A DNA stretch of 64,000 nucleotides from Lasiodiplodia sp. COLG20 (lineage: Eukaryota > Ascomycota > Dothideomycetes > Botryosphaeriales > Botryosphaeriaceae): assembly GCA_009801085.1 (NCBI GenBank), contig VNWV01000003.1, positions 1,178,001-1,242,000 on the forward strand. The letters run 5' to 3'. Every line of letters starts with the position of its first letter. Within the stretch, counting starts at the first letter, position 1. Made by a program: the position numbers and the translations under genes. Below the pieces are notes generated by a model, which was given only the letters and a program-made list of their open reading frames with translations, made no database searches and was not told where the DNA came from. Shown here piece by piece: positions 54,445 to 64,000 of this stretch.

Positions 54445-55407
54445 GGCTGGAGAAGTGTCGTGTCGAGGAGGACGGTTGGGCGCCGGAGCACTTGCGGCGA
54501 GGCTCAGAGAACAAGCAGCTGTGCGCGCTGCAAGCAATGGGCCCTGCCAACGTCGTCCAAGTGCTCTTTGTGCGCGCGGGACTTCGGAGAGCGCGCAAAC
54601 TCAGCGGCGCGGTCGCGCTTGCAATTGAATCGTCTTATTATGTATCTGGTGCGTCTAGCTCATGAACCGGTCATGAGAAAAGTCGTCGCTCGTAAAGGCT
54701 CCTATAGGGGGAAGGAGCACCTTTTCCGGACGAAGGCCGCAGCATCGAGGTGCGTCGATCCAAGCGCCGTATTTCCGAGTCGCGGGCGACAGGGCAGGCA
54801 CTTTGGGCTGGGGGTTGGGAGGCGCAGGTGTTGACCTGGCGGGCGACAGCTCAGCCGGCGCGCATGTGACGTCGAACTCGAGCGGCGCAATTCGGTCGAG
54901 AGAGGGGCGGGGGCGGTCGCCTTGCGGGTTGGGGGCTTCGCGGTCGCAGTCGCGGGCTGGCGGGCTTGGTGTCTGGGAGCCGTGGGCGCGGTCGGGGGTT
55001 TCGCTGTTGTGCGGCGCCTGATACGAGGCCTCAGGCTTGGGCGGGCTTGAGGGGCGGAGATGAGGGTCGCTTTAGCACAGGCAGCCGGCGAACGAGGGCG
55101 TGGGGCGGTCGCCAGCGAGAGGCGCGAGGGAGAGCCTGGAGCTCGACGAAGACGGCTTGCGCGAATAATTGTCGGGCTCGGGGTGGTCAGACGTGCCAGC
55201 GAGTGTACATCGATCGCTGCCCCCCAGCTGAAGCAGAGACGCGCGCTGCGGAAGGCCGTCTTGGCACTAACGGGATGCCGACGCCTTACTCGCGCCCCAG
55301 CGTCACTCACTGCCAACCCCCAGACCTCTCCCTCCCGCGACGCGCGACGACCCCACGAATGCCCGACTGACTGCCCGCCTGCAGTCCGACGTCGCCCGCG
55401 CCCGTCC
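54445..55407. promoter_or_regulatory. divergent intergenic region BCK1 / MON1
   Basis: A 963-bp GC-rich region between divergent genes, expected to hold both promoters. The Mon1 frame is open leftward to an ATG at 55060, and open frames also occur on the minus strand, but the encoded peptides are Arg/Gly/Ala-rich and look like non-coding GC-rich DNA. Confidence 0.45.
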
Positions 55408-57552
55408 ATGGCTGAGCCGCCGCCGCCTGCAGCGCCCGCCGAGCCGCAGCCCGCGCCTGCAGAGCCCGACAGCGACTGCGCGCGCCCAAGCTCGAGCCAC
55501 GGCGAGCCCGAGGCCACCACCGCTGTGAAAGACTTTGACCCCGCCGCTCCCGACGACCCTGTTCCCCAGGAAGACGCGTCGCAGGGTCCGTCGCGCGAGG
55601 GCACGCCGCCGCCGCTGCCGCCGCGCCCGCGCAATCTCACGGCGAAGGCGTCGACCGACTCGTTTCGCTTCAGCGCCAGCGCCAACGGCTCGCCCCGGCC
55701 CACGCTGCAGTCCAAGGCCACCACCGCCCTGTCCATCCATGATGTGCAGTCATACAGCGAAACGCTGCGTGATGTCATAGCCTCGCCTGCCTCGCGCCAC
55801 TTCAGCTTCTCCAGCGGCGCCCGCCCTGGCCCCAGCACCAGCGGCAGCGAGACGGGCGATGCCACGAGCGTAAAGAGCTATGTCCCGACCCTCGAGGCCG
55901 GCGCGGATGTAGAAAGCATACTCGGAGAGGTCATGTCCGAGCAGGAAAGCTCGGTGTGGAGATCGCTGGGCGGTGACTTTCCCAATGTAGACAATGAGGC
56001 GGCGCTGTTTCCGGAGAACCCTTCGTTCAGGCGGGCCTTCGAGCGCGAGTTTGATGAGCTGGAGGAATTCAAAGCAGACGGTTCCAACGAAGGTCAGGCG
56101 GTCCTCCCGCTCCAGAAGATGCTCGCTGATGGTCGTGCTGCGTGTAGAGGCTTTGACGTATCAATGGAGATCCAAATTGAAGCACTTCCTGATTCTGTCC
56201 TCGGCCGGAAAGCCCATATACAGCCGCCACGGTGACGACCAGCTCATTGCAAACACAATCGGCGTCGTGCAGACCATCATCTCCTTCTACCAAGATGCCG
56301 ATAACGTGCTCAAGGGATTCACTGCTGGCGATGCGCGTTTCGTCGTCCTGTCCAAGGGGCCACTGAATCTGGTTGCCATCAGCAAGCTTGGTGAAAGTGA
56401 AGGACAGCTGCGCACGCAGCTGGAGTCGTTGTATATGCAGATCCTCTCAACACTCACCCTGCCAAGCATGGAACGCATGTTTCGTGCCAGGGCATCCACC
56501 GACCTGCGGAGGCCGTTGCAAGGCACGGAAACGCTCCTGTCGGCCCTCGCCGACGGCTTCACACGAGGCTCGCCGTCAACCCTGCTCTCTGCACTTGAAT
56601 GCTTGCGTCTGAGAAAATCACACCGCAAAGTAATTGACAACACGCTGCTGCAAACGCGCGCCCCCAACCTGCTGTACGGACTGCTCGTCGCAGCCGGGCG
56701 CCTCGTCAGTGTGGTGCGACCGAAAAAGCACTCTCTTCATCCCGGTGATCTCCAGCTCATCTTCAATATGCTTTTCGAGGCAGGTAGCGTGAAGGCTGCG
56801 GGTGGAGAGAACTGGATCCCCCTGTGTCTTCCGGGGTTTAACAACACCGGGTACCTCTACATGTATGTCAGCTTTATAAACGTCAACGAAAGCAACCTGG
56901 ACCGCACTGCCGAGCGACCCCTGTCTTCATCTGGACAGGACGATGAGGTTGCAATACTTCTCATTAGCGCAAACAAAGAGAGCTTCTTCGAGCTGAGGGA
57001 GATGCGGGACCAACTAGTCAGCGTACGTTAATGCGCACCAACGTAAGCATGATATCTAGCTAATAATCCACGCAGCAACTCGAGAAGAATGGCGGCCTCC
57101 AGTCCATCCGGACAGCCGTCAATCGCGGCCGATTCTCGTGTACAGACATCGTACCGGGCACAGTACTCCGACACTTCATCTACAAGTCCCGTGGCAACGT
57201 ACAGTTCACTATGCCATCGTATGAACCTTACTTTACCACAGCCCTGGACCGCCGCCTGTAAGTCGTTGCGTTGCTCTTGGATGGCATAACCTAACACAGG
57301 TCATCTAGTCTCATTAGCCTCTATGCGCAACTTCACTCGCATCTGCACACTCGGCCCACCCACCTCAAGATTCACCATGGCACAAGCACACATCACATCA
57401 GTCTCGCGTGGACGACCCCCCTTTTCGAACTGTACGCCATTGCGCCTGGAACAACATCTCGCGCAGCATTAGCACAGGCCGCCAATAAGGTCATACAGTG
57501 GGTAAAGCGGGAAGAAGAACGCGTCTTCATCATTGGCGGCGCGGTATTTTGA
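55408..57552 (+). CDS. MON1: vacuolar fusion protein Mon1
   Basis: With Ccz1 it forms the exchange factor that activates Rab7/Ypt7 on late endosomes, autophagosomes and vacuoles. Exons 55408-56092, 56148-57022, 57076-57257 and 57309-57552 give 661 residues. The N-terminal 225 residues are Pro/Ser/Ala-rich and disordered. The conserved core starts at the exon 1/2 junction ([23 protein letters not shown]) with [33 protein letters not shown], the [10 protein letters not shown] segment and the [16 protein letters not shown] block, i.e. the longin-like domains. It ends [20 protein letters not shown]. All introns are phase-consistent. An in-frame ATG at 55060 would add 116 low-complexity residues; MAEPPPPA is preferred as start. 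Its stop lies 129 bp from that of the convergent neighbour. Confidence 0.92.
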
Positions 57553-57681
57553 GAAGATATAATATACTAAGCAACAATGAATGATTTCGTCAAAGCCTCC
57601 GTGGGTTGATGCAGGTAACGAACAGAATTTCTATCTCTTTGGTTTTTGAACACAATTCACAACTTTTCCATTCACCCGGCC

Positions 57682-60237
57682 CTATAGCAATCTTACCTCG
57701 TTCAATGGACCGTAATCCACCCATCGGTCGTCGACAATTTCGGTCTCAATATCCTTGGCGTAGTCGTTGGCCTGGGGAATCGGCGTGCCGGAAGATGTTG
57801 GCGGCGTCAAAGGCGAGGCATCTTGGGTCGAGTAGACCGACGAGCCCTGTGACGGAATGATCCTGTCGTGCTTCTTTCCCGGCTCTACCAGCATCGCCCG
57901 GCCTCTTGCCGTGATCTCGTGCGCAGCAGCAAGCTGCGCGGGAGTCGGCTTCGGGGTAAGGCTCCTCGGTGAAGGGCAGTGAAGGATTGGCACACCGTCT
58001 CCCCCACTGCTACTCGGCCCACCATCTACTTCCCTTACACACGCACCCGACTCCACGTCTTTGGCCACTGCTTCGCTTGCCACCTCCTTACTCAACTCTG
58101 CTCCCGCCTTTGCTTCCGCTGGGTCCGCCGCCTGCTCCCTCTTGACCTCCTCGACCCATATCTCCGTTCTCTTCGCCTGCTCGCCATCATCCGCCGCGGC
58201 GGACCGCGACGGCCGCCCCTCCTCCTCATCCGCGCGGTCGGTCGCCACCACAATCTTCCTCCGGTTCTCCACGACCCTCCTTATAGCGTCCGCATCCTGT
58301 CTTCTCACCATCCCCTTCTGCTTCTCCGTCGTCGTTGTCCCGGTCTGCTTCCCAATCGTCTGCACCACCCTTCCCGTCCCCTTCTCCACCCATTCGATCT
58401 CTCCGTCCGCGCCTTCGACGTGCTCGAACTCCGGGATCGAAAACTCGCCGAGCAGGTAGTTCTCGCTCGGCGGCAGCTCGGGCAGCGTTGGCGCTCTACT
58501 ACCTGCCGCCGAATCAGCTACACCGCTCGCATTACTCCTGCTCCTCTTCATCCGCAGCGACAGCCGGCTCCAGCTGCTGCGCGAGCGGCTACTCGAGGCG
58601 CTGGACGACGCCGCAATTGCTGCCGTTGTCGTTGCCGCCGCCGCGTCGGTCTGATGGTGCTCGTCGCTGTCGGTGTCGGGCAGCAGCAGCGTCGGGCCGG
58701 ACAGGCCGGGGCTCGTCGCGCCGGCAGAGGTGGAAGAAGGCTCGATGCCGCCACCGCCGCTACCGATGCTGCTCAGCAAGCCGTGCGTCTCGATGCCGGA
58801 GACGGACAGGTTGAAGCCGGACTCGGACGACGGCGTGCGCGAGGGGCGGCGGAGTGCTGTGGTGGAGGCGTTCGGATGGGCGTTGTTCGCGATGCTGGTG
58901 CTGTGGTTGTTGCTGCTGCCTTTGCTGCCGCCGCTGGCCATGGCCAGGAATGGTCTGTACTTGATGAGCTTCGCGGGCGTGGCGAGCAGGGCGCTGGCGC
59001 TTTCGGATTTGCTGCGCGGGCGGCCGCCTGTGCTGCTGCCGTTATTGGCGTTGCTCCTGCTGCTGCTTCCGTTGTTGTTGTTGCTCTCCCCGTTGCTGCC
59101 ACCAAGGAACAGCTTGGCATCCAGCGAGGAGCTGCGCTTGAGGCGGTGGATCTTGATGCGGCGGGCCAGCGAGTCGGCGGCGTTGGAGACGCTGCTGCTC
59201 TTCTTGCGCGTGGGAGTCCCTCCGTCGTTGTCGTTCAGTGCGATTGCTGTTGTGCCGCCAGGGTCGGCGGCGATGCTGTTCGTGAAAACGCCGTCACGCG
59301 TATTGGGCCGCTGCTGCCTGTCTTCCTCAGCACCTGCCGTAGGCGTCATGGCGAGCGCCGAACTGCCCAACCCCAGACCCCGCCCCTTTCCACCCACGAG
59401 CCCGTGGAGCGTCGTCGACGTCTTGCGCCGGCGGAACCCCTTGTGCGGCCCGCCCGCGTCGGGATTCGCAACGGCTCCGTCCGTGACATCCGTGTTGGAG
59501 AACGAGATGTGGCTGTTGTTGTTGTTGTTATTCTTGTCCGCCGTGGAAGCCGAAGCGGCGCTGCTGCCCCAGCTGCCCCTCCAGCTGCTCTTCCTCCCGC
59601 GGCCGTGCATAGCGTTGCTCCTGCTCAAGCGGCCGCTCGCCGAGCTGGCCGGCCTGCTGGCGTCCTCGTCCCGGCTGCCATCATCGGCACTGCTGCCCGC
59701 GCTGAACCTCTTCCTCGCCTTCTGCCACGTTGACTGCCCTTTGTTTCCCCCGAAGCGGTCGCCCAGCATCTTCCCCAGACTCCCGGCCGACGCTGTCCGC
59801 TTGACCGTCCGGACGAATCCCCCGCTGCCGCCAGCGCCACCCTCGGCTCCAGCCGTCGCGGAGTTGGAAATGTCTTCCGTCATCAGCGGCAAGTTCGTTG
59901 TTGAGGCATTATTCGAAGACGCGGTAGCGGGAGGAGTAATAGGATTGACAGGAACGCTATCCTTTCTCCACGTCAACCTGCTCCCATTGCCGCCCTTATT
60001 TCCTGCGGTTGATGCGCCGCCATTGGTGCTGCTCATCTTGAACGTCGGGCTGTCAGGACTCGTGGCACCGGGCAGCGCGGTGCTGCTCTTGCGGCGGGAG
60101 TTCCCATCTGTGGTTGCCGTTGCCGAAGTAGCGAAAGGGTTGGTGAGGCGGAAGCGGGAGAAGATGTGGTTCGATGATGTCGGAGACGAGGCAGAGCCAG
60201 GGGATTTGGTGGTGGGGCTGATTGGTGAATCTGCCAT
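57682..60237 (-). CDS. Ser-rich protein of unknown function
   Basis: A single open frame of 851 residues from its first ATG (MADSPISPTTKSPGSASS). No enzyme or transport domain is visible. Most of it is Ser/Asn/Gly/Thr-rich and predicted disordered, with many RRKSS- and RSxS-type basophilic kinase sites and a TSSNHIFSRFRLTNPF motif near the N-terminus. Two more ordered-looking segments stand out: LPPSENYLLGEFSIPEFEHV with EWVEKGTGRVVQTIGKQ (about residue 600-655), and the C-terminus with TPAQLAAAHEITARGRAMLVEPG and DDRWVDYGPLNEV. The final codons after NE overlap a GTAAGA splice-donor match (57696-57691), so a further 3' exon is possible. Large opposite-strand open frames here are shadows of the GC-rich codon pattern. 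No function can be assigned. Confidence 0.75.
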   Translation of the reverse strand: MADSPISPTTKSPGSASSPTSSNHIFSRFRLTNPFATSATATTDGNSRRKSSTALPGATSPDSPTFKMSSTNGGASTAGNKGGNGSRLTWRKDSVPVNPITPPATASSNNASTTNLPLMTEDISNSATAGAEGGAGGSGGFVRTVKRTASAGSLGKMLGDRFGGNKGQSTWQKARKRFSAGSSADDGSRDEDASRPASSASGRLSRSNAMHGRGRKSSWRGSWGSSAASASTADKNNNNNNSHISFSNTDVTDGAVANPDAGGPHKGFRRRKTSTTLHGLVGGKGRGLGLGSSALAMTPTAGAEEDRQQRPNTRDGVFTNSIAADPGGTTAIALNDNDGGTPTRKKSSSVSNAADSLARRIKIHRLKRSSSLDAKLFLGGSNGESNNNNGSSSRSNANNGSSTGGRPRSKSESASALLATPAKLIKYRPFLAMASGGSKGSSNNHSTSIANNAHPNASTTALRRPSRTPSSESGFNLSVSGIETHGLLSSIGSGGGGIEPSSTSAGATSPGLSGPTLLLPDTDSDEHHQTDAAAATTTAAIAASSSASSSRSRSSWSRLSLRMKRSRSNASGVADSAAGSRAPTLPELPPSENYLLGEFSIPEFEHVEGADGEIEWVEKGTGRVVQTIGKQTGTTTTEKQKGMVRRQDADAIRRVVENRRKIVVATDRADEEEGRPSRSAAADDGEQAKRTEIWVEEVKREQAADPAEAKAGAELSKEVASEAVAKDVESGACVREVDGGPSSSGGDGVPILHCPSPRSLTPKPTPAQLAAAHEITARGRAMLVEPGKKHDRIIPSQGSSVYSTQDASPLTPPTSSGTPIPQANDYAKDIETEIVDDRWVDYGPLNEVRLL

Positions 60238-62342
60238 TTTTGTTTCTTTTTTTCCCCTCTTCACAGTTCTTCAGAGGAGGGTCGTATAGGGTGCCAATTG
60301 ATAAGGCAGAGGGTTGGTCGGTGCGACGTGCAGTAAGTATGCGATGGTATCCTTGCTCTTGCTTTACTCTTCCCCGATGTCCGAGCGGAGAATGCTTCGA
60401 TCTCCCTACCGAAGCTACAAGCTGCGGCCTTGTCGATCCTGTCAGAAGAGGAGCAAAATCCAAATCCTGATACGTAGAAAGCTAGAATCTGACAGTGTGG
60501 CGTCTGTCCACCCAGAAGGATGGCGTCGGGGTCGGTTAAAAGGCGAATGCGCACTCTCTTTCAGGCGTCTTCCTGTCAGGCCGGGCGGGGTACCGATGAT
60601 TATACGCGTCTGCAGGCCCTGGAGATTTTGCCAAATGCAGTGCAATCCAATAGCACCTGGTCGTCTTTGCTGTCTGTACTCCGCTACTCCGCCACGCCAA
60701 CTCCACTCGTATTGCGCGTAGCACCTCGGACCCCTGTCACGTCCTCCCTCACGTCAGATCGTCAGACTTGCGAACGAGGAACACCGCATCATCGAGCATC
60801 GTCATCGCCCCGAAAAAAAAAGAAGAAAAACGTACTCACCTCACAACCCCAGCAATCCCACAGTCCCCTTTCGATTCCGAAACCTCCTGTCTCTCTGCCA
60901 CACCACTCGTTTGAATGGTCGCCCCGAATCTTTCTGCACCACGATAACCCCTCACGCAGCCAACCACGTGGTTTTCCCCAACGCCTGCACAATTCCCCTT
61001 TCGCCCTTCTTACTAACAAGCCTCCTCCTCCTCCTCTTCAACCGAAGAACCCTGCCGCCACACGTCTTTCTCTCCAGCAAACCCAGCACTCCAGCGCACA
61101 CACCACCTCCACGGCGACGAGGACGTGCGTCGACACCACGCCAGCGCCGGTGGCGGTAGTTGTCGTCGTGGTCGTGCTCTGTTCGCCGAAAGCGAGGACG
61201 GGGAGCCAACGCGCGACGAAGATCCCGATGGCGACCAGTCGGCACAAAAGGGATTGTTCAGCCTCGATGATGTGGTGATCGTCGTCGTTGTCGTTATCCA
61301 TGCAACCATCCGAACCCAAAGATGAATGACGAAATGAAAAAAAGGGAAAGGAAAGGAAATGGAATCCTTGCTTCCCCCTTCTTACTCTCTTTAGGAAGAG
61401 AAAAAGATAAGGGAAACAATTTATTTTTTTTCTTGGTGAAGTAAAAATTAAATATCGGAAAGGCGTCCTGAGACAAAAGGCCGGATCCGTTCTCTATTTT
61501 CTTTTTTGGATTTTCGTTTTTTGCTTTTGCTTTAGGGTTTACTTCTGCGATCCGGTGTCAGGCGCCGTCACCACGTGGAGTGAGACAGCGCGGGGAATCG
61601 AAAAGCTTCCTTGCAGGCCAGTCCATTGAACTGCTTGCTGTTTGAAAAGGATACGAAATCCAATTCACCCAAAGAAACGAAGTGAAAGGAAAAAACACAA
61701 GTTTCGGCATAGAACCATACAATTGCCGTAAGAGGGAAGATGTGGAGCCTTTAAGAACGAATCACAGCCATCACATGTCCGAGGAAATCCAAAGGCAACA
61801 CCCTACACAAAAGAAGCCTTATCTCTACACGTTTTCAGCTTTCCACCCTGCCTAATTCGAAGCGCTACGAAATTTTTGATAATGCAGACTGTTGGGGGAA
61901 AGCAAGGTCAATGCTGACGCTCCCATCACCATGCGTCATGCTGTCGCACGGAACCCATCGCCGAAAACGGCTAAGACCTTGAGGGGACAGGGAAAGAAGT
62001 GAAACGGACGCGTTTCCGCAGAGAACCTCAAGGAACCCAGTCAGTGGAACGCAGGAAAGGAGTGCAGCCGAGACTGCACCGCTTCGATGCGGCGCCGTGA
62101 ATCCCTATCATAACCCGCTCATAGTAAAATATAAACAATTTTTACTAATCTGCCATCATGCTAATCTGCACACCTATAAGGCCTGCTATCTCAAACATAC
62201 CAAACGTCAAAAGCTACGGGGGCTTGCCCCTGATTGTCCCGCACACTAGTCCTCCCGCCATCCTTCCCGCGCTCGCAACCAGACATTTCTGCTGCATTCC
62301 CCGCGCACGCACAAAAAAGAAAAAAACAGCCCCATGCTCAGT
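60238..62342. other. intergenic region upstream of the Ser-rich gene
   Basis: About 2.1 kb. The part next to 60.24 kb is the likely promoter and 5' untranslated region of the Ser-rich gene. An open plus-strand frame at 60520-61278 is Thr/Ser/Pro/His-rich with no domain and was not accepted. From 61.3 to 62.1 kb the sequence is AT-richer without open frames. No RNA gene or repeat was recognised. Confidence 0.45.
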
Positions 62343-62474
62343 CTAGAACATGCCCCACATACCAGACACCCCCGACTTCCGTCGAATACCCGTCCGGCGC
62401 ACACTAAACTGAGAATGGAAGACATGGTCGAGTAGAAGTATAATTAGCACAACCAGCGTGACCCATAAAGCCAT
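62343..62474 (-). CDS. possible 43-residue membrane peptide
   Basis: A short ATG-initiated frame encoding MALWVTLVVLIILLLDHVF, one strong hydrophobic helix, followed by a basic tail (SVRRTGIRRKSG) and ending GMWGMF. Composition suits a single-pass membrane micropeptide, but it may equally be a terminal exon of something unrecognised or chance. There is no homology I recognise. It lies downstream of the gene that ends at 62772 on the same strand. Confidence 0.2.
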   Translation of the reverse strand: MALWVTLVVLIILLLDHVFHSQFSVRRTGIRRKSGVSGMWGMF

Positions 62475-62771
62475 GGCAGGGCCGGAAATAGCAAGTCCCA
62501 ACTCAAAACGTCTGGAATCAAGGGGCTGCCGTCGATGGCTTCCGGAAGAAGCCGTTCCTACCATGTGAAAATCCCCTCAGCTCTTCCGGAAATGCTCGAA
62601 TAGGTGGTACTGGATAGCGAAATGGACGACTTCAGAAAACGGATGTAGCCAGCAGCACGCGCAATTGTGCAACGTCGCAACAGGAGGGAAGAGTCGTTGA
62701 GGGAGCTCGTTCAACAAGTTGACCGGACTTGGCAGGGACCTCGTTCAACGGGGGCTCCATCATCAAGTCGT
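62475..62771. other. 3' flank of the right-edge gene
   Basis: A 297-bp stretch after the stop of the right-edge gene, probably its 3' untranslated region. Nothing else is seen. Confidence 0.4.
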
Positions 62772-64000
62772 CTAGGAGACCGGCGTGGTCATATTGACGT
62801 CCGAATCCTGCAGCCATGCTCGGGCTTCCTGTCTCTCAATCTTCTTCTTTGCTCCGATGCTTTTGAAGAACTCTCCGCTGCGGAACCACATGCTTTTGAT
62901 CCTGTCGAAGAAGCGCTTGGTACGGAATTCCGATCTGGGCATGCCGGTCGCACCATCGTATGTCTGGACACTTCCCCCTGCACCCACCCGGGAGTCCGTC
63001 GTGTTACCTGTGGAACTTTCACCCTCGGATGAGGCGCCTGCAGCGCGCTCAGCCGTGCGAGACTCCACGGCCGAATGTGCGCGAGACAGAGTCGCTGGAG
63101 GTCCGATCTTCGACCTCAGCTGAGTGAGACGCTTGCGGAAGGTGCCTCCACGCCGGGTTTGCGAGCTATCGTCCGAGAAGAAGCTCCGAACATCGTCAAG
63201 GTTGAACCGCGACGGCGGTGTGAGCCCGCTCGTAGGATAGCGGTCTCCAGGATCATGGGCAAATTCGTCCAGAGAGACGCTTGTGCGAATGGTTCCATCG
63301 AGTCCCATAGTGAGTCCGAGTTTCCGCGTGACCGAGCCCATGACGCTCGCACAGGGACGGTGACTGCCTTTGCGGCTGTGCTTGAAAGTGTCATGAGTCT
63401 CAGTGCTCTCCGGAGTGATGTTCTGCCTTTCCCCAGAACCCTTTCTACCTTGGCCGTCTGTAGCCGTCGAGTACTCGGAAGAAGCTGGAGAGTGCACCCT
63501 CAATTTCGAAGGGCGAGATGCAGTTGAGCGGGCCCGTACGTGAGCCTTCACTGGAAATGTAATATCGATCCCCGTGGTGCTCTCGTTCCAAGGGAACTTC
63601 ATGCTCATGTCCCATGGCTTTGCTTCTTCAGGCGCTGCTGGAGGACTCTGCACATCAGAAGTAGCGCCAGTCGTTGACTTTTGACGAATATGAGCGGGTA
63701 CCGGGGCCTCAAGCTCCGCCAAGGAAGGCTGGCTGATCTTGAGATCATCCGCTGTTGAGACGGAATCTTTCCTTTCCCTTGCGCTTTTGAAGGATTTGTT
63801 ACTACTGTCGCAATCTTTAACCTCCTCCACCCGTGGTCCCGGGATGTTCTTGTCATTAGGATTGCCCTTGGTTCTTTGCGTGAGTTCTTCATAGACGTCA
63901 TCATCGACAAGCACCAACGTTGTCCTGCCGGGCATCGCTCTCAAACGGCAAGACGACCTCATGTTGTTCAAAAGACCGGGTCGGTCTCCCAAGTGGCGGA
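62772..64000 (-). CDS. unknown protein, C-terminal part, cut by window edge
   Basis: The frame is open from the window edge to a TAG at 62772-62774, about 409 codons, so the start lies outside. No known domain is recognised. The visible part is Ser/Thr/Arg-rich and mostly disordered-looking, with TLVLVDDDVYEELTQRT near the edge, KPWDMSMKFPWNESTTG, a KLGLTMGLDGTIRTSVSLDEF block, a RFNLDDVRSFFSDDSSQTRRGGTF segment, and a basic, aromatic region RTKRFFDRIKSMWFRSGEFF near the end that could form an amphipathic helix. Introns inside this stretch cannot be excluded. It could be a cytoskeletal or membrane-peripheral regulator, but this is a guess from composition alone. Confidence 0.6.
   Translation of the reverse strand, partial: RHLGDRPGLLNNMRSSCRLRAMPGRTTLVLVDDDVYEELTQRTKGNPNDKNIPGPRVEEVKDCDSSNKSFKSARERKDSVSTADDLKISQPSLAELEAPVPAHIRQKSTTGATSDVQSPPAAPEEAKPWDMSMKFPWNESTTGIDITFPVKAHVRARSTASRPSKLRVHSPASSEYSTATDGQGRKGSGERQNITPESTETHDTFKHSRKGSHRPCASVMGSVTRKLGLTMGLDGTIRTSVSLDEFAHDPGDRYPTSGLTPPSRFNLDDVRSFFSDDSSQTRRGGTFRKRLTQLRSKIGPPATLSRAHSAVESRTAERAAGASSEGESSTGNTTDSRVGAGGSVQTYDGATGMPRSEFRTKRFFDRIKSMWFRSGEFFKSIGAKKKIERQEARAWLQDSDVNMTTPVS

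Noticed and set aside
57979..59733. 584-residue plus-strand open frame, Arg-rich
   Set aside because: Antisense shadow of the same Ser-rich gene in GC-rich DNA.
58673..60289. 538-residue plus-strand open frame, Leu/Pro/Ser-rich
   Set aside because: Exact antisense of the Ser-rich gene; Leu/Ala/Pro-rich composition is the expected mirror of Ser/Asn/Gly codons, with no domain.
60520..61278. 252-residue plus-strand open frame
   Set aside because: Thr/Ser/His/Pro-rich with a Lys run from an A tract; no domain and no likely splice structure.
1..64000. tRNA, 5S rRNA, CRISPR arrays, bacterial operons or ribosome-binding sites
   Set aside because: No TTCGANNC-type tRNA arm with a foldable context or 5S-like box was found, and the gene structures are clearly eukaryotic.

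Overview
The window reads as nuclear DNA of a filamentous ascomycete (Pezizomycotina; Dothideomycetes is a guess). Genes have short spliceosomal introns (about 50-230 nt, GT..AG, mostly with CTRAY-type branch points). The recognisable proteins are fungal housekeeping or fungus-specific regulators. All exon joins were made by eye from reading-frame continuity and splice consensus; none is supported by transcript data.

Layout. 1-7.9 kb: no gene I can support. 7.9-9.0 kb (-): aldose 1-epimerase. 9.96-10.99 kb (-): a small Zn2Cys6 transcription factor. 11.0-17.5 kb: a second long gene-free block. 17.55-20.83 kb (-): Mediator subunit Med14. 22.8-25.3 kb (+): Atg22-type vacuolar effluxer. 25.9-27.7 kb (+): ER protein disulfide isomerase ending in HDEL. 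27.7-30.6 kb: AT-richer, no supported gene. 30.6-32.9 kb (-): Gpi1, followed upstream almost without gap by a tiny two-helix membrane protein (33.0-33.4 kb, -). 34.0-36.1 kb (+): an FG-nucleoporin of the Nup42 type with a CCCH finger. 36.5-39.1 kb (-): Grc3 polynucleotide kinase, divergent over 185 bp from RNA polymerase I subunit Rpa34 (39.3-40.7 kb, +). 41.4-45.9 kb (+): Mto1/ApsB microtubule organiser. 46-49.4 kb: no gene, but a decayed copia-like gag fragment. 49.4-54.4 kb (-): the cell-wall-integrity MAPKKK Bck1. 55.4-57.6 kb (+): Mon1. 57.7-60.2 kb (-): a Ser-rich protein of unknown function. 62.8-64.0 kb (-): the C-terminal part of another unknown protein, cut by the window edge.

The genes do not form a biosynthetic cluster or a mobile or defence island. 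They are a cross-section of core biology: transcription (Med14, Pol I), rRNA processing (Grc3), secretory-pathway folding and GPI anchors (PDI, Gpi1), nuclear export (Nup42), vacuole and autophagy (Atg22, Mon1), cytoskeleton (Mto1/ApsB) and wall-stress signalling (Bck1). Two local arrangements may be functional: the head-to-head nucleolar pair Grc3/Rpa34, and the small membrane protein packed against Gpi1. I did not find a convincing undescribed system; the best novelty candidates are the small protein beside Gpi1 and the two uncharacterised proteins at the right end.
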